DNA of 64,000 nt from contig NC_087063.1 in the NCBI RefSeq assembly GCF_963678635.1, positions 33,120,599-33,184,598 of the forward strand, read 5' to 3'. Within the stretch, counting starts at the first letter, position 1; each line of letters opens with the position of its first letter. A model generated the notes under the pieces. That model was not told the DNA's origin. It did no database searches and saw nothing but the letters and a program-made list of their open reading frames with translations. This document shows, in pieces, positions 12,661-23,169 of the stretch. The stretch is from Symsagittifera roscoffensis (Eukaryota > Xenacoelomorpha > Acoela > Convolutidae). Made by a program: the position numbers and the translations under genes.

Positions 12661-13860
12661 TTCTAGTTACATTGCTGTAAATGCTAGGCTGAAATCGAGT
12701 AACAACGAGCACCTTTTTGATTTAATCTTGGATTCTCCTACAATTAAACTGAGTCAGTCAGAAAACATCAAGTTAGATAATGGAGATACAAAACAATCTG
12801 TTGTAGACTTTGTGTGTTCACTAAACCAAAAAAATGCCAATGTTCCAGATATTTTTTTTGCTATTTCGTAAGCGACTCAAATTCCACTTGATTTTGTTGT
12901 CAACAGGAAAGCCAAGGTTAAAGACAGAGAAACTCGGATTTTTTTCAAATCATGACAAGTTAAGACTTAGCAGGTTGTACTCTAGAGGTAGATCTGTATA
13001 CTGCTCTCTGCAAAACTTTGAGCTGCCTACGGGTCTCTGCGCAACAATTTTTACTGAAATACAACAATTTTACTAACTAAGAGATTTTGAACAAATTTTG
13101 GTTTACCAATAAGACACTTAAGAAAATTTTTTCCAAATATATTACTGAAATTTTGTGTATGGACATGGCTTTTGTAGACAAGTTAGCCAGTCAAAACAAG
13201 GGATTTAAGTATTTATTAGTTGCTCCACATATTTTTTTGATATTTAACAGAGTTCAAACAAGGAAAACAAATTATGCCAAAAACACTTTGGAAGTTTTCA
13301 TAAAAAAATATTTCGCTAAAAAATACTCCTAAAAAGTTTTGGTTTGAGAAAGGAACAGAATGTGGTGGAACTTTCAAAAAATTTTGCAAGGAGAAAGATA
13401 ATGAAGTTCACTCAACAATGAGAGAAACAGATGCTGCATTTGCACAGAGAGCAAATCAGTCTTATATTGAAGATCTTGGTGAAAAATGTGTTCCCAAATT
13501 GAAATAAATTGTTTCTACCATGAACTGTCCCAAAAATCAGTCTTCCGGAAAAACTCCGAGAGATGTGAAAAATAACGACTTTTTGTCAATTTTAAATAAC
13601 AAATCATTTATGAAATATACTTAACCAAAATTCAAAATTGGGGATACGATGAGAATTTTGAAAAATGATATTCCGTTCTGAAAAGGATACAAGCCACAGT
13701 TTATCGATGAATTGTTTGAAATGTCATCAATATTAACAAAAAAACCGGCAACATATATCAACAAGGATCTCAAAAATAAAAAAAATTTCTCGGCAAAGTT
13801 TATGGAAAAAAGGTAATGTTAAGATTGAAGGTAAGTCGTTTAATAATCAGAAAACGTTTG
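12661..13860 (+). pseudogene. Retrovirus-type integrase remnant of the Polinton
   Basis: The N-terminal part carries the block LYSRGRSVY (near 12970-13010), typical of Polinton integrases. At 13150-13230 is the catalytic-core start MDMAFVDKL followed by KYLLVA, then a core block with GTECGGTFKKFC near 13350, and a C-terminal part FKIGD...KGYKPQF...FE near 13630-13720, resembling the chromo-like tail. The enzyme would insert the element and make target duplications. It is broken at several places. Confidence 0.75.
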
Positions 13861-14369
13861 AGTTCACAAAAATATAAATAGAAAGGAAATTACGTATCAG
13901 TAGATAAGATTTTCCAAAAAAATAGCCTTCCGTTTACCTGAGGATCAATCAATTTTTTTCATTCAAAAATCTGATTTGAGTCATTTTTTTCATGTGATTT
14001 AGAACAAAATTAGGCAGGTGTTATAAAAATTGTCCTTCTTCACATTATTTTCAATATTCCTGCAAAATTATAAGAAAACTTCCCTGACATTATATAGTGA
14101 TATTATAGAATATAATATAGTAGATGATACAAAAATTTCTTCAATTAGTTGTCTTCCTGTTATTTCCAATGTAAAAAAGGAGGCATAGTAATGACAAGAC
14201 AGTACATGAATTACCAGTCCTTTACGAATCTGCAATTAAATAAGTTATTAAAAAAGTCTTTGTTTAATAAGTTTTAAAATCTTTGTTATTAAAAACGCGT
14301 TGTTCTCTGGTTCAGCAAGATTTCAAATAATCAATTTTAATTTACACTTCATACGAAACGGATGCTCAA
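13861..14369 (+). other. Polinton segment without a recognisable gene
   Basis: AT-rich; no reading resembles a known Polinton protein. A minor capsid (penton) gene is often near here in other Polintons, but I could not confirm one. Confidence 0.3.
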
Positions 14370-14640
14370 AGTTCAGCTAGGTTTCTCTATTTTCGTAGAC
14401 ACGCAAGACAGCGTGGAAGAGGTTTTGGTGCTCTTGCTCAAATCCTTGGGAGATCTACATTCCTTTTTGTTGAAAAATAAATAGTTCCAGCTACAAAAAC
14501 AATTGGAGAAGGTTTATTTGAATTTGCAGCACCAGTAATTGGAGTAGTCGTCAGAAAACGAAAAAAAACTCAAAACATTTGCAAAAAATTTTGGAACAAA
14601 AACAATTTGGAAACAGTTGGTTCGGAAAAATGAAGTCTAA
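14370..14640 (+). pseudogene. PX-like basic core protein remnant of the Polinton
   Basis: The reading has RQRGRGFGALAQILGRS, then a block resembling VPATKTIGEGLFEFAAP and a basic stretch RKRKK. This arginine- and glycine-rich start followed by an amphipathic segment is seen in the small Polinton protein next to the capsid genes that is compared with adenovirus pX or pVI. It lies directly before the major capsid remnant. It is a broken fossil. Confidence 0.55.
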
Positions 14641-14749
14641 GAGTAGAACTAGTAGAATCATTTCTTGGAAAAATTGATCGGAAACCAGTCGCTATTGCAA
14701 AGACATTTTTGACAAACTTAAGCAAGAATAAATCAACGTAGCCATTTTT

Positions 14750-16260
14750 GGTACGAAGCTTTTACAAGTCCTTCTTTGGAGACTTTTCACAAAATCCCAG
14801 TTTTGGAAACGATTTTTTCATCTGACAAACAAGAAGTTTTTCCCTGTACTTCTCTGGATGAAAGCTGTATTGGGTTTGAATTTGAGACGGACCGTAGTCT
14901 CTATTTGGTTATGCGTCATACCCACTTCAGTTTGAAGCTTCAATTATTCAGAGTTAGATTTTTTGATGCTTTCAAAGAAGAAAAATTAAAACATACAGCA
15001 AAATCATAGGATGACACAGATGAAGAACCAGAACCTCACTTCATTTATGCAAACAATTTACGACATTCTCTACTCTCCAATTGTGATTTTTATTTTAACA
15101 AAACACTGGCTTACAACGCCAATGGATTTTATCCACATATAGAAGAAATATCGAATAAAATCAAATCGTCGGCCGTGAGCAATAAAGGAACACTTGCTTG
15201 TCATCGATACAACTTTAAAAGAATTTGGAATGCTTTTGATATGCATCCTTTCAGTGATAGAGCCAGCTCAATAGGAAATGTGGTTATTTTTTTCAGTTTA
15301 TGGGAGGCTTTCTATTGATTTGTTTACCTGTGAAAAACTTTTAATACCAAATATCAAAGTTCAATTTAAACTAATTCGAGCCAGACCTATTTTTTACATT
15401 TTTTCTGCTAACCCAAATGTCACTCTGAAAATTGTTGACTGTTCTCTGTTTATTATTACAATCGTAGAAGCTGAACCTAAACATGAATACTTGCAATAGA
15501 ATCTGGAAAACGAACCTGCTCATTACAATTACATGGAAACTATAGCACGAACTTTTATCATTCCATCTGGTCAAAACCAGTTCATTCAGGAAAATGTTTT
15601 CATGTATGCTCCATTAAGAAGAATAGCTGTTGCACTGAATACAATTTCAGCTCTTGTGGGATCTTTTCATGAAGCTCCTTTCAATCACTAACAGTTTCAT
15701 GATAGAGAGAACAGAATTATTCGGGGTGGAAGAGCAAATGTTTCATTAGATACAACTTCTCCTTGTCGCCCCTATGTTATAACAATGAAAGCATTTACGG
15801 AACATTTTCTATGAAATGGTTTCCATGAATTGGTTTTCTTTTATCTAAATATGGTGGAAGAACTAAGAAGAGCTAAGACATGCATTTATTTTTTTTCAGA
15901 ACCTGGAAAAAAGGCATGACTTAGTTCTTTCCCCACCATATTTAGATTCAAAAACCAATTAGTTTATCTTTTTTTTTAAATCTTAAGTAAAACGAAAGCA
16001 TTCACTTTAACCAAGCCTCTCCAGTTCTTCCAATTGACGATTTTCAAAATCGCTATATGCTTGTTTTGACTTGACTTCATTACGGGATGCAGCTGAACAA
16101 ATGCATCATCCAAAATTTAATGGAGAAAGCTTGAGATGAGAAAATTTTTGTCAATTTCTCTTGGAGCAAGTAACTGAAGCAATAGTATTGTGAGAAAGAC
16201 TATCAAATAGTCAAATTGACAAATTCGAAACAGTCGCAGTCGCTAAAACTGTTTGTTTTT
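14750..16260 (+). pseudogene. Polinton major capsid protein remnant (double jelly roll)
   Basis: Recognisable blocks in order are PVLETIFSSDKQEVFPCTSL (about 14803), FEFETDRSLYLVMR (about 14878), SLKLQLFRVRFFDAFK, YANNLRHSLLSNC (about 15048), FKLIRARPIFYIFSANPNV (about 15365), LKIVDCSLF, YNYMETIARTFIIPS (about 15520) and IRGGRANVSLDTTSPCRPYV (about 15720). These match the Polinton/adintovirus capsid family. The C-terminal part is interrupted by a foldback sequence at about 15824-15960. It is broken in several places. Confidence 0.8.
15824..15960. repeat. Foldback (inverted repeat) inside the capsid remnant
   Basis: Two arms of about 42 bp, 15824-15866 and 15918-15960, are imperfect reverse complements built around CTAAATATGGTGG and its complement, with a spacer of about 50 bp. 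Capsid-like sequence resumes after it, so it looks like a small later insertion. Confidence 0.7.
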
Positions 16261-16369
16261 TTTTTTTGAGTTTTCAGGTTCCTATAAAAATACGTGGGAT
16301 TTGTAGGGTTTTTCCTTTTTATTGTCTCTGTACTATTTAATTTACTTTTTTTCAGACCTTAATCTCCAG

Positions 16370-16970
16370 AAAACGTAGGAAATGAATGTTGCCTAGATGA
16401 AATACGGAGAAATTTCTGCAACCTAGACTGTAAAACAGTGTTCAAGAACCTCCGTCCACTTGTGTATGGAACTTCATTGGTTGAATGCGCGTAAGTCATC
16501 AATCTTACTTTTTTTTCGTAAAATGTAATACCAAGCTATCAATTTTTAATGTAAGCCAACTAACAAATGTAAAGACGGATAATTTATCACTTCTGCAAAT
16601 TTTTGAAAGAATTCTTGAGCTCAGGTTCAAATATATGGGGTCTTAATATCCTCTGAAAAAATTTCTCAACTAACAAAACACACACTTGGAATATTCAATC
16701 AGATTCAAGCAATGTTAAAGGAGAACACCACTGGACCATGATTGCTCGATTAGACAAAATTTACTACTTCGCTGATTCTTTGGGACGAAAACGATTCAAC
16801 TATTCCTTTCAAAAGGAAAAGAACTAGCGCATGTTTCAAAGGAAATTTCAAAAACTGATAACTCTTGTGGTTTTTATGTAATTTATTCAGCACTTTTTTA
16901 AAATTCTGTTAGAAAAACTTGAAAAACATTCATGACTTTAATGTTTTGAATTTTATCAGTAATTACTTGT
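16370..16970 (+). pseudogene. Adenain-like cysteine protease remnant of the Polinton
   Basis: The block HHWTMIARLDKIYYFADSLG (about 16730-16790) contains the His-Trp and Asp-Ser-Leu-Gly features of the adenovirus-type maturation protease. A later stretch near 16860-16910 corresponds to the region around the catalytic Cys. The enzyme matures the capsid in Polintons. It lies after the capsid gene, as is usual. It is a broken fossil. Confidence 0.7.
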
Positions 16971-17520
16971 AGGAACGCAGTATGTTACTTTTATGTGAAA
17001 GTAAATTGATGCAACAAAATTATATAAAACGTGTTGATTTTTACCGTAACTGTGATTTTGTAGCTAACTTTGTGTTTGTAATTACACTTTTCTTCGTTTA
17101 TTTTCTTTTTAAAAAAGGAAATTTTCAATTTGGAGAATTCCAGTTGAGATTATTTTAACATTGATTTTGAAAAGTATTTTTTTCTAGATAATATGTGTTT
17201 GCTTCCGCACTAACTTTTATAAAAGTTTATACACTACAATAGTTCAAAAAACACAGGTTGAATTTTTTTTATCTTTGTCAGAAGACATTTGTTAAGAATT
17301 GATAATTGAGAAAGTAGAAAGATGCGCTTTTGACGTGAATAGAGATGACGATTTAAGAATTGAATTTGGAAAAATGAAAACTTCCACCGATAACCAATTT
17401 TTAGTTTTAAAATTGAGCGAATGAATTTCAAAACAAGTTCTATTTTTGCCAAAATGTACCCCATATGTTACTCTAAAAATTTCTCACGTTTAAAAAAATC
17501 AAAAACAATATTTCAAATGG

Positions 17521-17860
17521 TGGTTAACATCTGGTGTTGCGTTTTTGCAATAATTGTATGAAAAAGTTTTTGTTTATGTCCACTACTTCCCTTAAATGAA
17601 CAAACAATAAAGTGTTTACATACTTCAGCGTCCTCACTCACCACGGGGGTTAATATCTGTTGTTGCGTTTTTGCAATAATTGTATGAGAAAATTTTTGCT
17701 TAAGTCCACTACCTCGCTTAAATAAACAAACATTAAAGTTTTTACATGCTTCAGCGTCCTTACTCACCACGGGGGTTAATATCTGTTGTTGTAAGCTTGA
17801 CATAATTTTAAGAGGAATTTTTTTGCTTACGTCCACTACTTTGCTTCAATAAACAAATAT
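17521..17860 (-). repeat. 126-bp tandem repeat, about 2.7 copies, with an open minus-strand reading
   Basis: Copies begin with GGTTAA at 17522, 17648 and 17774, each 126 bp apart. As 126 is a multiple of 3, the minus strand reads openly through all copies (17513-17836, 107 codons) with a 42-residue repeat containing QQQILTPVVS and HTIIAKTQ. It lies between the protease remnant and the right terminal repeat, on the strand opposite to the other Polinton genes. Function unknown. Confidence 0.7.
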
Positions 17861-17973
17861 GAAAATTTTACTGCGAAAATTTTGATTTTATCTGAATCTT
17901 ACAATCTTAAGCTTATCATCAAGAAAACTATTACATCATAATACCAAGAATTTTAAACATTCCCGTTTGGAAG

Positions 17974-18093
17974 CTCTGAAACCTATAACATTAATACGTG
18001 GGAAATCTATTCCCTATGTGAACGCATAGTCAATAGCCTATCCTAATACATAGGAGTCTCTACTTCCCCCCTCACGGCTGAATCTACCCGACA
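17974..18093 (-). repeat. Polinton right terminal inverted repeat
   Basis: Reverse complement of 9204-9338; ends CGGCTGAATCTACCCGACA. Confidence 0.85.
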
Positions 18094-18518
18094 TATACTT
18101 TTATCTTTCACTGGAAAACTGAAAAACTCCCGGATGGGTGGAACCAGTTGCACAACAAGTATTTTGTATTTCCATTTAAATTTTTTTAAATTATCCCTGT
18201 AAAATACCTAGACCTAACCAATCATGATCCATGACTAAAGCTTTCAATAATTTGTAAAGCTGAATCTATTTATAGTTTCAGCAAAAGAAGAACAAATTTA
18301 ACTTAGAAAGCAGTTGCTCTTCCTCTCCTCTAACCTCGCAAGAATACCAGCATGTACTATATCTATTGAGACTAGGAAAAATGTGAGTAAGATTAGGACC
18401 GGTATTAGACTAAGAAGTAGCAGGAATCTATCCGGCCGAAAATAAGATAGCGTGACGAACAGACGGTGTACCCTATCCGAAATTACTCTATGAGAAATCC
18501 AACCCGGACTTAAACTCA
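18094..18518 (+). repeat. 3' LTR of element A, right part, after the Polinton
   Basis: It aligns with the reverse complement of 40730-40325. Shared blocks are CCCGGATGGGTGGAACCAG (18133), CTATCCGGCCGAAAATAAGA (18427) and AAATTACTCTATGAG (18479). It ends with CTCA at 18518, as the LTR of element B does (TGAG at 40325 on the other strand). Together with 8424-9203 it makes an LTR of about 1.2 kb. Confidence 0.8.
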
Positions 18519-18779
18519 CCACACAAATGTACTAAACTTTTGCTGCCTTTCATGATGAGCCAAATTTTTGCGAGTCAAGATACAGTAGTCTAATGATACA
18601 CTCGATGCATAAAAAAAGCAGGAAAGTTAAAACTAAAACTCAAAGTTATTGCAAAAAATTATGTGAAAGATAGCTTGATTTTAATGTGAATTTTAGTTTT
18701 AGTCGAGTTAGTCAAAGTATTAGCTATTGTTGATCGGGCTGGTCGAAACACCTCTGTGCGGCTCTTGAATTACTCACAA

Positions 18780-19020
18780 ATTTGAAAGTTTTGATTAATT
18801 GACAGCCTTCTAGGGGGGTTGGACGGGTTTTCGAAAAAAATATGAAGCTCTCCGAAAATATTATAAGGAGCCTATTTTGTCAAAACTTTTCTGCGCCGCA
18901 GGAAAATTAAAAAAGTCTATAAATGACGTTTTGAGCACTTTTAAAAAAAATTGGCTAAAAAACTGCATTTTTTTGGCGTACGCCCCCTTCAAAACATTGA
19001 CAGCCTTTAGAAAATGTTTG
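18780..19020. repeat. Dispersed repeat, copy (diverged)
   Basis: A stretch with a GGGGGGTTGGACGGG start and a TTTTTTGGCGTACGCCCCC end resembles in style and wording 20990-21200 and 39985-40190. All have a block like GGCG.(A/C)GC.C.C.(T/C)TCAAAA. Probably one family of dispersed repeat; no coding sense seen. Confidence 0.35.
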
Positions 19021-19047
19021 AGGTTGCCAAAAACAGAAAAACAGATC

Positions 19048-19251
19048 TCATAAAATTATGCGAAAAGGGAAATAAAGTTTGCCGGTCACACCACCGTATT
19101 CCTCACACCACCGGCATTCGTAAATTTTGTCGCTCTCAAAAACAGTAATAGAAAAGCGTGGATTGATTAAGCGTTCGTCTAATTGCCATTTCTTGCAGAA
19201 AGATCGCAGATGTTTAACACGAAGCGATTTGATCTCTGTCACATTTGACAT
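19048..19251 (-). CDS. Hypothetical short ORF of 67 codons
   Basis: I do not recognise it. It starts MSNVTEIKSLRVKHLRSFCK and holds a CRWCEEYGG block with one CxxC pair. Its residue make-up is more protein-like than the surrounding AT-rich readings, and it ends in a hydrophobic FPFRIIL. It could be a single exon of a larger gene or a relic of one, but I found no partner exon nearby. It lies between dispersed repeats, with no support beyond being open. Confidence 0.2.
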   Translation of the reverse strand: MSNVTEIKSLRVKHLRSFCKKWQLDERLINPRFSITVFESDKIYECRWCEEYGGVTGKLYFPFRIIL

Positions 19252-19559
19252 CGTTTTCTCTTTTTCGAATAAATATTCTGAATCATTTGGGAAAACTCGA
19301 TCAAAATCAGAAATTGTGAAGTTTGGGTTATAGTTCGGTAGTTTTAATTGAGTAGTTTTAACATGAAAGTTAGCTAGCTACTGGCACTGGAATCTTAGTG
19401 AAATTTGATTCCTGTGTTTGAAATATCTGTGTTGATATTTTGCCATTCCTCCATAAAATAATATTTTCGGAATACTTGGAGTAGAATATAGGTAATAGGA
19501 AAGCAGGTAATATTATTATAGGGTATTGTACAGTTTTTATTACTTTAAACATTTTTACA

Positions 19560-20130
19560 CCTTTTCAATCAAATGAGGAAAAAAATTTAAATTCTTTGAG
19601 TTTATTTATCCTTAGACGATGTATTAATTGGTTTGGAAATTTTGTTTGAAACAGCTTGCCGGTAAATCTATATAATCACAAACACTATTTTAAACAATGA
19701 TAAGAATAGAGCTAACTGTGTTTATAGAATGCACGTTGAACAAAAGATTTCTACCATGGCTATTTTTTTCATAATTTTTTTTTCGCATTTTTTGCTTACT
19801 CTTGTCGTTTCTTGGGAGATTTCTAGAGAATTCTATTAGATTTTTATAACAACAATTTTAGTCAATCATTTTAAAAATAACATAAGGTTTTCAAGACAAT
19901 TTTTTGGGAATTTTTCACACTAGCTCTAATGACTTCTGGAAGGGCTTATGATATATTATACTTACTTCGATACGGTTTTTCGAATGCTTCTGAAAAATAG
20001 TTGTTGATAAAATTTTTTCAAAAAATTCAAAAATGGATGAAATATCCTTTGGAATTACCATCAGCAATCTATTTAAAAATTAACGAATGTAATTAGCGTC
20101 TAGCAACGTAAAACGCAAAATTACTAGCCG
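19560..20130. other. No gene seen
   Basis: AT-rich sequence without coding signs, tandem repeats or matches to the other repeats of the window. Confidence 0.5.
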
Positions 20131-20139
20131 GAATAAATC

Positions 20140-20400
20140 GCGGCTAATACGTTACAAAAACGTCGCCCGTTAATTGTACCAAATAAGCCGAGTTGGCAAT
20201 TTTTAATTCCTCATATGTTCACAAAAACTATCCACAGGTTGAAGATGCATTTTTTCAATTGAAGCTCAGCACTTCATTTCAACACTTTTCAAATATTATA
20301 GATTGTTTAAAAGTCGAAACTTGTCCGAAAAAAAAGTCTATCAAAAACAAACTTTCCAAAATTTCTTCGAAAGTTGGAACAAAACCTGGGTCTTATGAAC
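20140..20400 (+). repeat. Diverged copy of the GCGTTAAT/TTGTCCC dispersed repeat
   Basis: The blocks CGTTAATTGTACCAAATAAG, TTGGCAATTTTTAA and a closing AAAGTTGGAAC line up, with many changes, with 36200-36454 and 37760-38006. It appears to be an older member of that family. Confidence 0.5.
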
Positions 20401-20989
20401 TAAACGGCCCAAATTCATTTCTACATCTCTTGAACTGAAATTAATGTGGATGAATTTGATTGGCTAATTATCCAATCAAGTTCCATCTACATTTTCTGCC
20501 ATTTCAATTGAAATTTCAAGCAGATTATTATTATTAGCCGAAATGATAAAGAAAATTGAATTTTGTTTTGTCGAGCCATTTTTTTGAATTTTGCTTGTCT
20601 GGGCAAGGTTTCACAAGTGACTCAAAATAAATTTGATAATTTAACTCAAAGTTCCACCTTTTCGGCAATTTCGACTAATATTTTTATCTGCTAGAAAAGT
20701 TGATCGGAATGCCTGACCGTATAACATGAATTTGATTGGCTAAAATTACCCAATCAAATTTGATCGCATAATTTCCAGCTTACGATGTAGAAAAATTGAT
20801 TTTGGGCCGTTTAGTGCATAAGACCCCAAAACCTGCACAGAGGTTCTATGGTTAATGCTCGATTTTCATGCATTTTTGTGGTCAAAAATGTTGCCGCCAT
20901 AATCAATTATAATTATTTATTGAGACTACGCCATAATCAAATATAATTACCTTTTGAGCCATAGTCAATTATAATTTCGACCAATTTTG

Positions 20990-21200
20990 CCGACTTTTTT
21001 TATGTGGAAAATCGATTTTAGCCTTTTTTTGGAAAATTTTGACCAAAAAATTGCGTGTTTTGGGGCGCGCACCGCCCTCAAAATTAGTCATGTTGGCGCG
21101 GTTGTCAGCGAAAAATGGATGTCGTAAAGTTTTACTAAAGGGGTGACCCTTTGAAAAATTTTGGCAACCGGAATTGAGAGGGGCAGTCGCCCCCTTCCCC
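20990..21200 (+). repeat. Dispersed repeat related to 39985-40190
   Basis: The two stretches share, in order, TTTTGACCAAAAA, GCGCGC.C, CTCAAAAT, TGGCG, AAAAATGGAT and GGGCGACCCTTT or GGGTGACCCTTT. No coding sense. Confidence 0.6.
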
Positions 21201-21649
21201 CTCCCTCAGTTACTACTGTCTTTCATGATCCATTTTTTCTTTAAAATTTGAATTGAGTATAATCCATTAAAATCAACTATAAAGAATTGTACTGAAATAT
21301 AACCTGTACAATTTTGAAACAAACTTTTTCCAACTTTTTCTACTTTCATCACGGCCTACGCGTTTTCTTAACCTATTGAAATTTTTGAAATTTTGCCAAA
21401 ACCTTATCCATTACAAATTTATCAGCCCCTTCCATCATTATAACCCAAGATTTTTGAAAAGTTTTCCCAACCTTGAGAACACGACCCATAAAGGATGTTT
21501 TTACACATTTTATCGCAAGACGACATTCTTAAGAGATGACAATTCGTAACAAGCGACATATTGTAACAAGATATTGGCAGGTAAAACACGCTTGCTCCGC
21601 TGCGCTTGCATCCGGCTCGAAAGGAAAAGTGTTCCCCGCTTAGTCTACT

Positions 21650-21785
21650 GTTACTAATTGTCGCTTGTTACGAACTATCGCCTGTTACGAATTGTCGCCT
21701 GCTACTAATTGTCGCGTGTTACAAACTATCGCCTGTTACGAATTATCGCCTGTTACGAATTGTCGCCTGTTACAAATTGTCGCCT
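21650..21785. repeat. 17-bp tandem repeat, 8 copies
   Basis: The unit reads GTTACGAATTGTCGCCT with small changes; eight units of exactly 17 bp fit 136 bp. Inverted single units (ACAATTCGTAACAAGCGACA) lie just before, at 21539-21558, so the array could pair with its flank. Confidence 0.9.
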
Positions 21786-22380
21786 CCCTGTTCTTTCAAG
21801 AGCGTTTTGATTAAAAAAAACTGCGACATTCCGGTCAAAAAACCTGTCAAAATGGGAGAAACTTAAATGAGTAAATGTAAAATACAGGGCGGTAAAATTT
21901 TCGAAATTACAAAGATGTTTAAAAATTATGAAATGAAAAAATTGAAAATACGATTTCTAGCCGGGTTGAAGTTCATTTTGAATAATTCAATTTCTTTTTT
22001 GAGAAAACAACGGTCTTGTTTTGAGGTTACGGGTTTGTGTTTGTCATTGTCAGGATAATTTTTGGAAAAAAAAAACACTTTAAAGTCAATTTAAAATAGA
22101 CTTCATTGCTTTGACAAAACAGAATATGATCCGAAAATCCTTGAATGTAGACAATAACTTAAGTCCAAAATGCTTGAAAATTGTTTTACAGAGTTAAAAT
22201 AGTTTTTAGTTGTAGTGTGCAAAACGACCTTGTCTTTGGGGCAGTATGACAGTGCCGAAGTACAACAGTGCAAAAAAAAATAGTTCAACAGTACCGAAAA
22301 TGAAAAGTCTGTGTTCAACAATGCCTAAAACTTGAACAAACTTGGTCCTTTTAAGTGCGGCAATCAAAAGTTAAACGGCA

Positions 22381-22555
22381 ATCAGTTACAATCTTAAGTG
22401 ACACTTTATTATTTTGAGCGAGAATATTTCCAAGTTAGACGTTTTAGCGCCAAAATAACTGTGTGCAAATTACACAGTTATTTTGGCGCTAAAACGTCTA
22501 ACTTGCAAATATTCTCGCTCAAAATAATAAAGTGTCACTTAAGATTGTAACTGAT
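22381..22555. repeat. Near-perfect palindrome, 84-bp arms, 7-base loop
   Basis: The left arm 22381-22464 begins ATCAGTTACAATCTTAAGTG and the right arm 22472-22555 is its reverse complement, with a single mismatch seen (the C in ATTTCCAAG against the complementary strand). The loop is GCAAATT. Confidence 0.95.
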
Positions 22556-23023
22556 TTTAACGTCAAAGTTGCAGACATTTTAGCGTCAAAGTGATTTTAG
22601 TACCGAAGTTCGAAAAAAAACGGAATATTTATGCTCGGTGTGGTTTTTTTGTCAATTTTTGCTGATCAAAGTAACATTTTTTCGAAAAAATTGTTTATAC
22701 TCCATTGAAGATATCAACTACTTGAGTCCAAATTTATAAGGATATTTTATCTCCAATTATTTTTGTAATATTTTTAGGGTTTAAAAATTGCCAAATTGGC
22801 CAAGTTCTGGACTAAATTATGCGCACTTTGAAGAAATTATTCATTATGCTGAGAGCGTTAAGTAATTTTTTCACACGTGCCTAATTACCCCGCACAACAA
22901 AATCGCTCCAAATTGAATTGAGGCTAGCGGTACGACTCAATTTGTCACACTTTGATATTGTCGAAAATTTTTAGGTTTTCAATAATTTATTTTCCCAAAA
23001 ACTATTCGATATGAATTAAGGGA

Positions 23024-23075
23024 CTGTCGGAACATTCAGGGCTTTGCCGATGATACGAGCAGTCTTGTCTTGTGA
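23024..23075 (-). repeat. Fragment of the 35.9/37.5-kb repeat family, inverted
   Basis: GGAACATTCAGGGCTTTGCC followed by ATACGAGCAGTCTTG is the reverse complement of the family start found at 35897 and 37475. Confidence 0.7.
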
Positions 23076-23169
23076 ATTAGCGTCAGTGTAATTTGCGCTC
23101 TTTAGAAAACGCGGTTAGATTAATCTGAATTTTTTCCGCCTATTTTGGCACTGTTGTATTTCGGCACTG

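Larger units (their letters stand above)
9204..18093 (+). mobile_element. Broken Polinton/Maverick inserted in the LTR of element A
   Basis: Terminal inverted repeats of about 120-135 bp bound an 8.9-kb stretch. TATA flanks both ends (9200-9203 and 18094-18097), but because the ends are palindromic the target duplication could be TA or TATA. Plus-strand remnants in order are an unrecognised ORF, FtsK/HerA-type packaging ATPase (in duplicate), retrovirus-type integrase, PX-like core protein, major capsid protein and adenain-like protease. This gene set is diagnostic of Polintons. No protein-primed DNA polymerase B was found, and the element is about half the usual length. Nearly every gene is broken more than once, so this is an old fossil. 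Confidence 0.85.
22251..23168. repeat. Foldback-type non-autonomous element, about 0.9 kb
   Basis: GTGCCGAAGTACAACAGTGC near 22252 recurs in reverse near 23149 with one change, as outer inverted repeats. Between them lies the 84-bp-arm hairpin of 22381-22555. No transposase reading is present. The pattern of outer inverted repeats plus a nested palindrome suggests a non-autonomous DNA element; no target duplication was established. Confidence 0.5.

Noticed and set aside
21606-21866. 86-codon reading with repeated LLIVACYELSP-type blocks
   Set aside because: It is a translation of the 17-bp tandem array; 17 is not a multiple of three, so its apparent 17-residue periodicity is a by-product.
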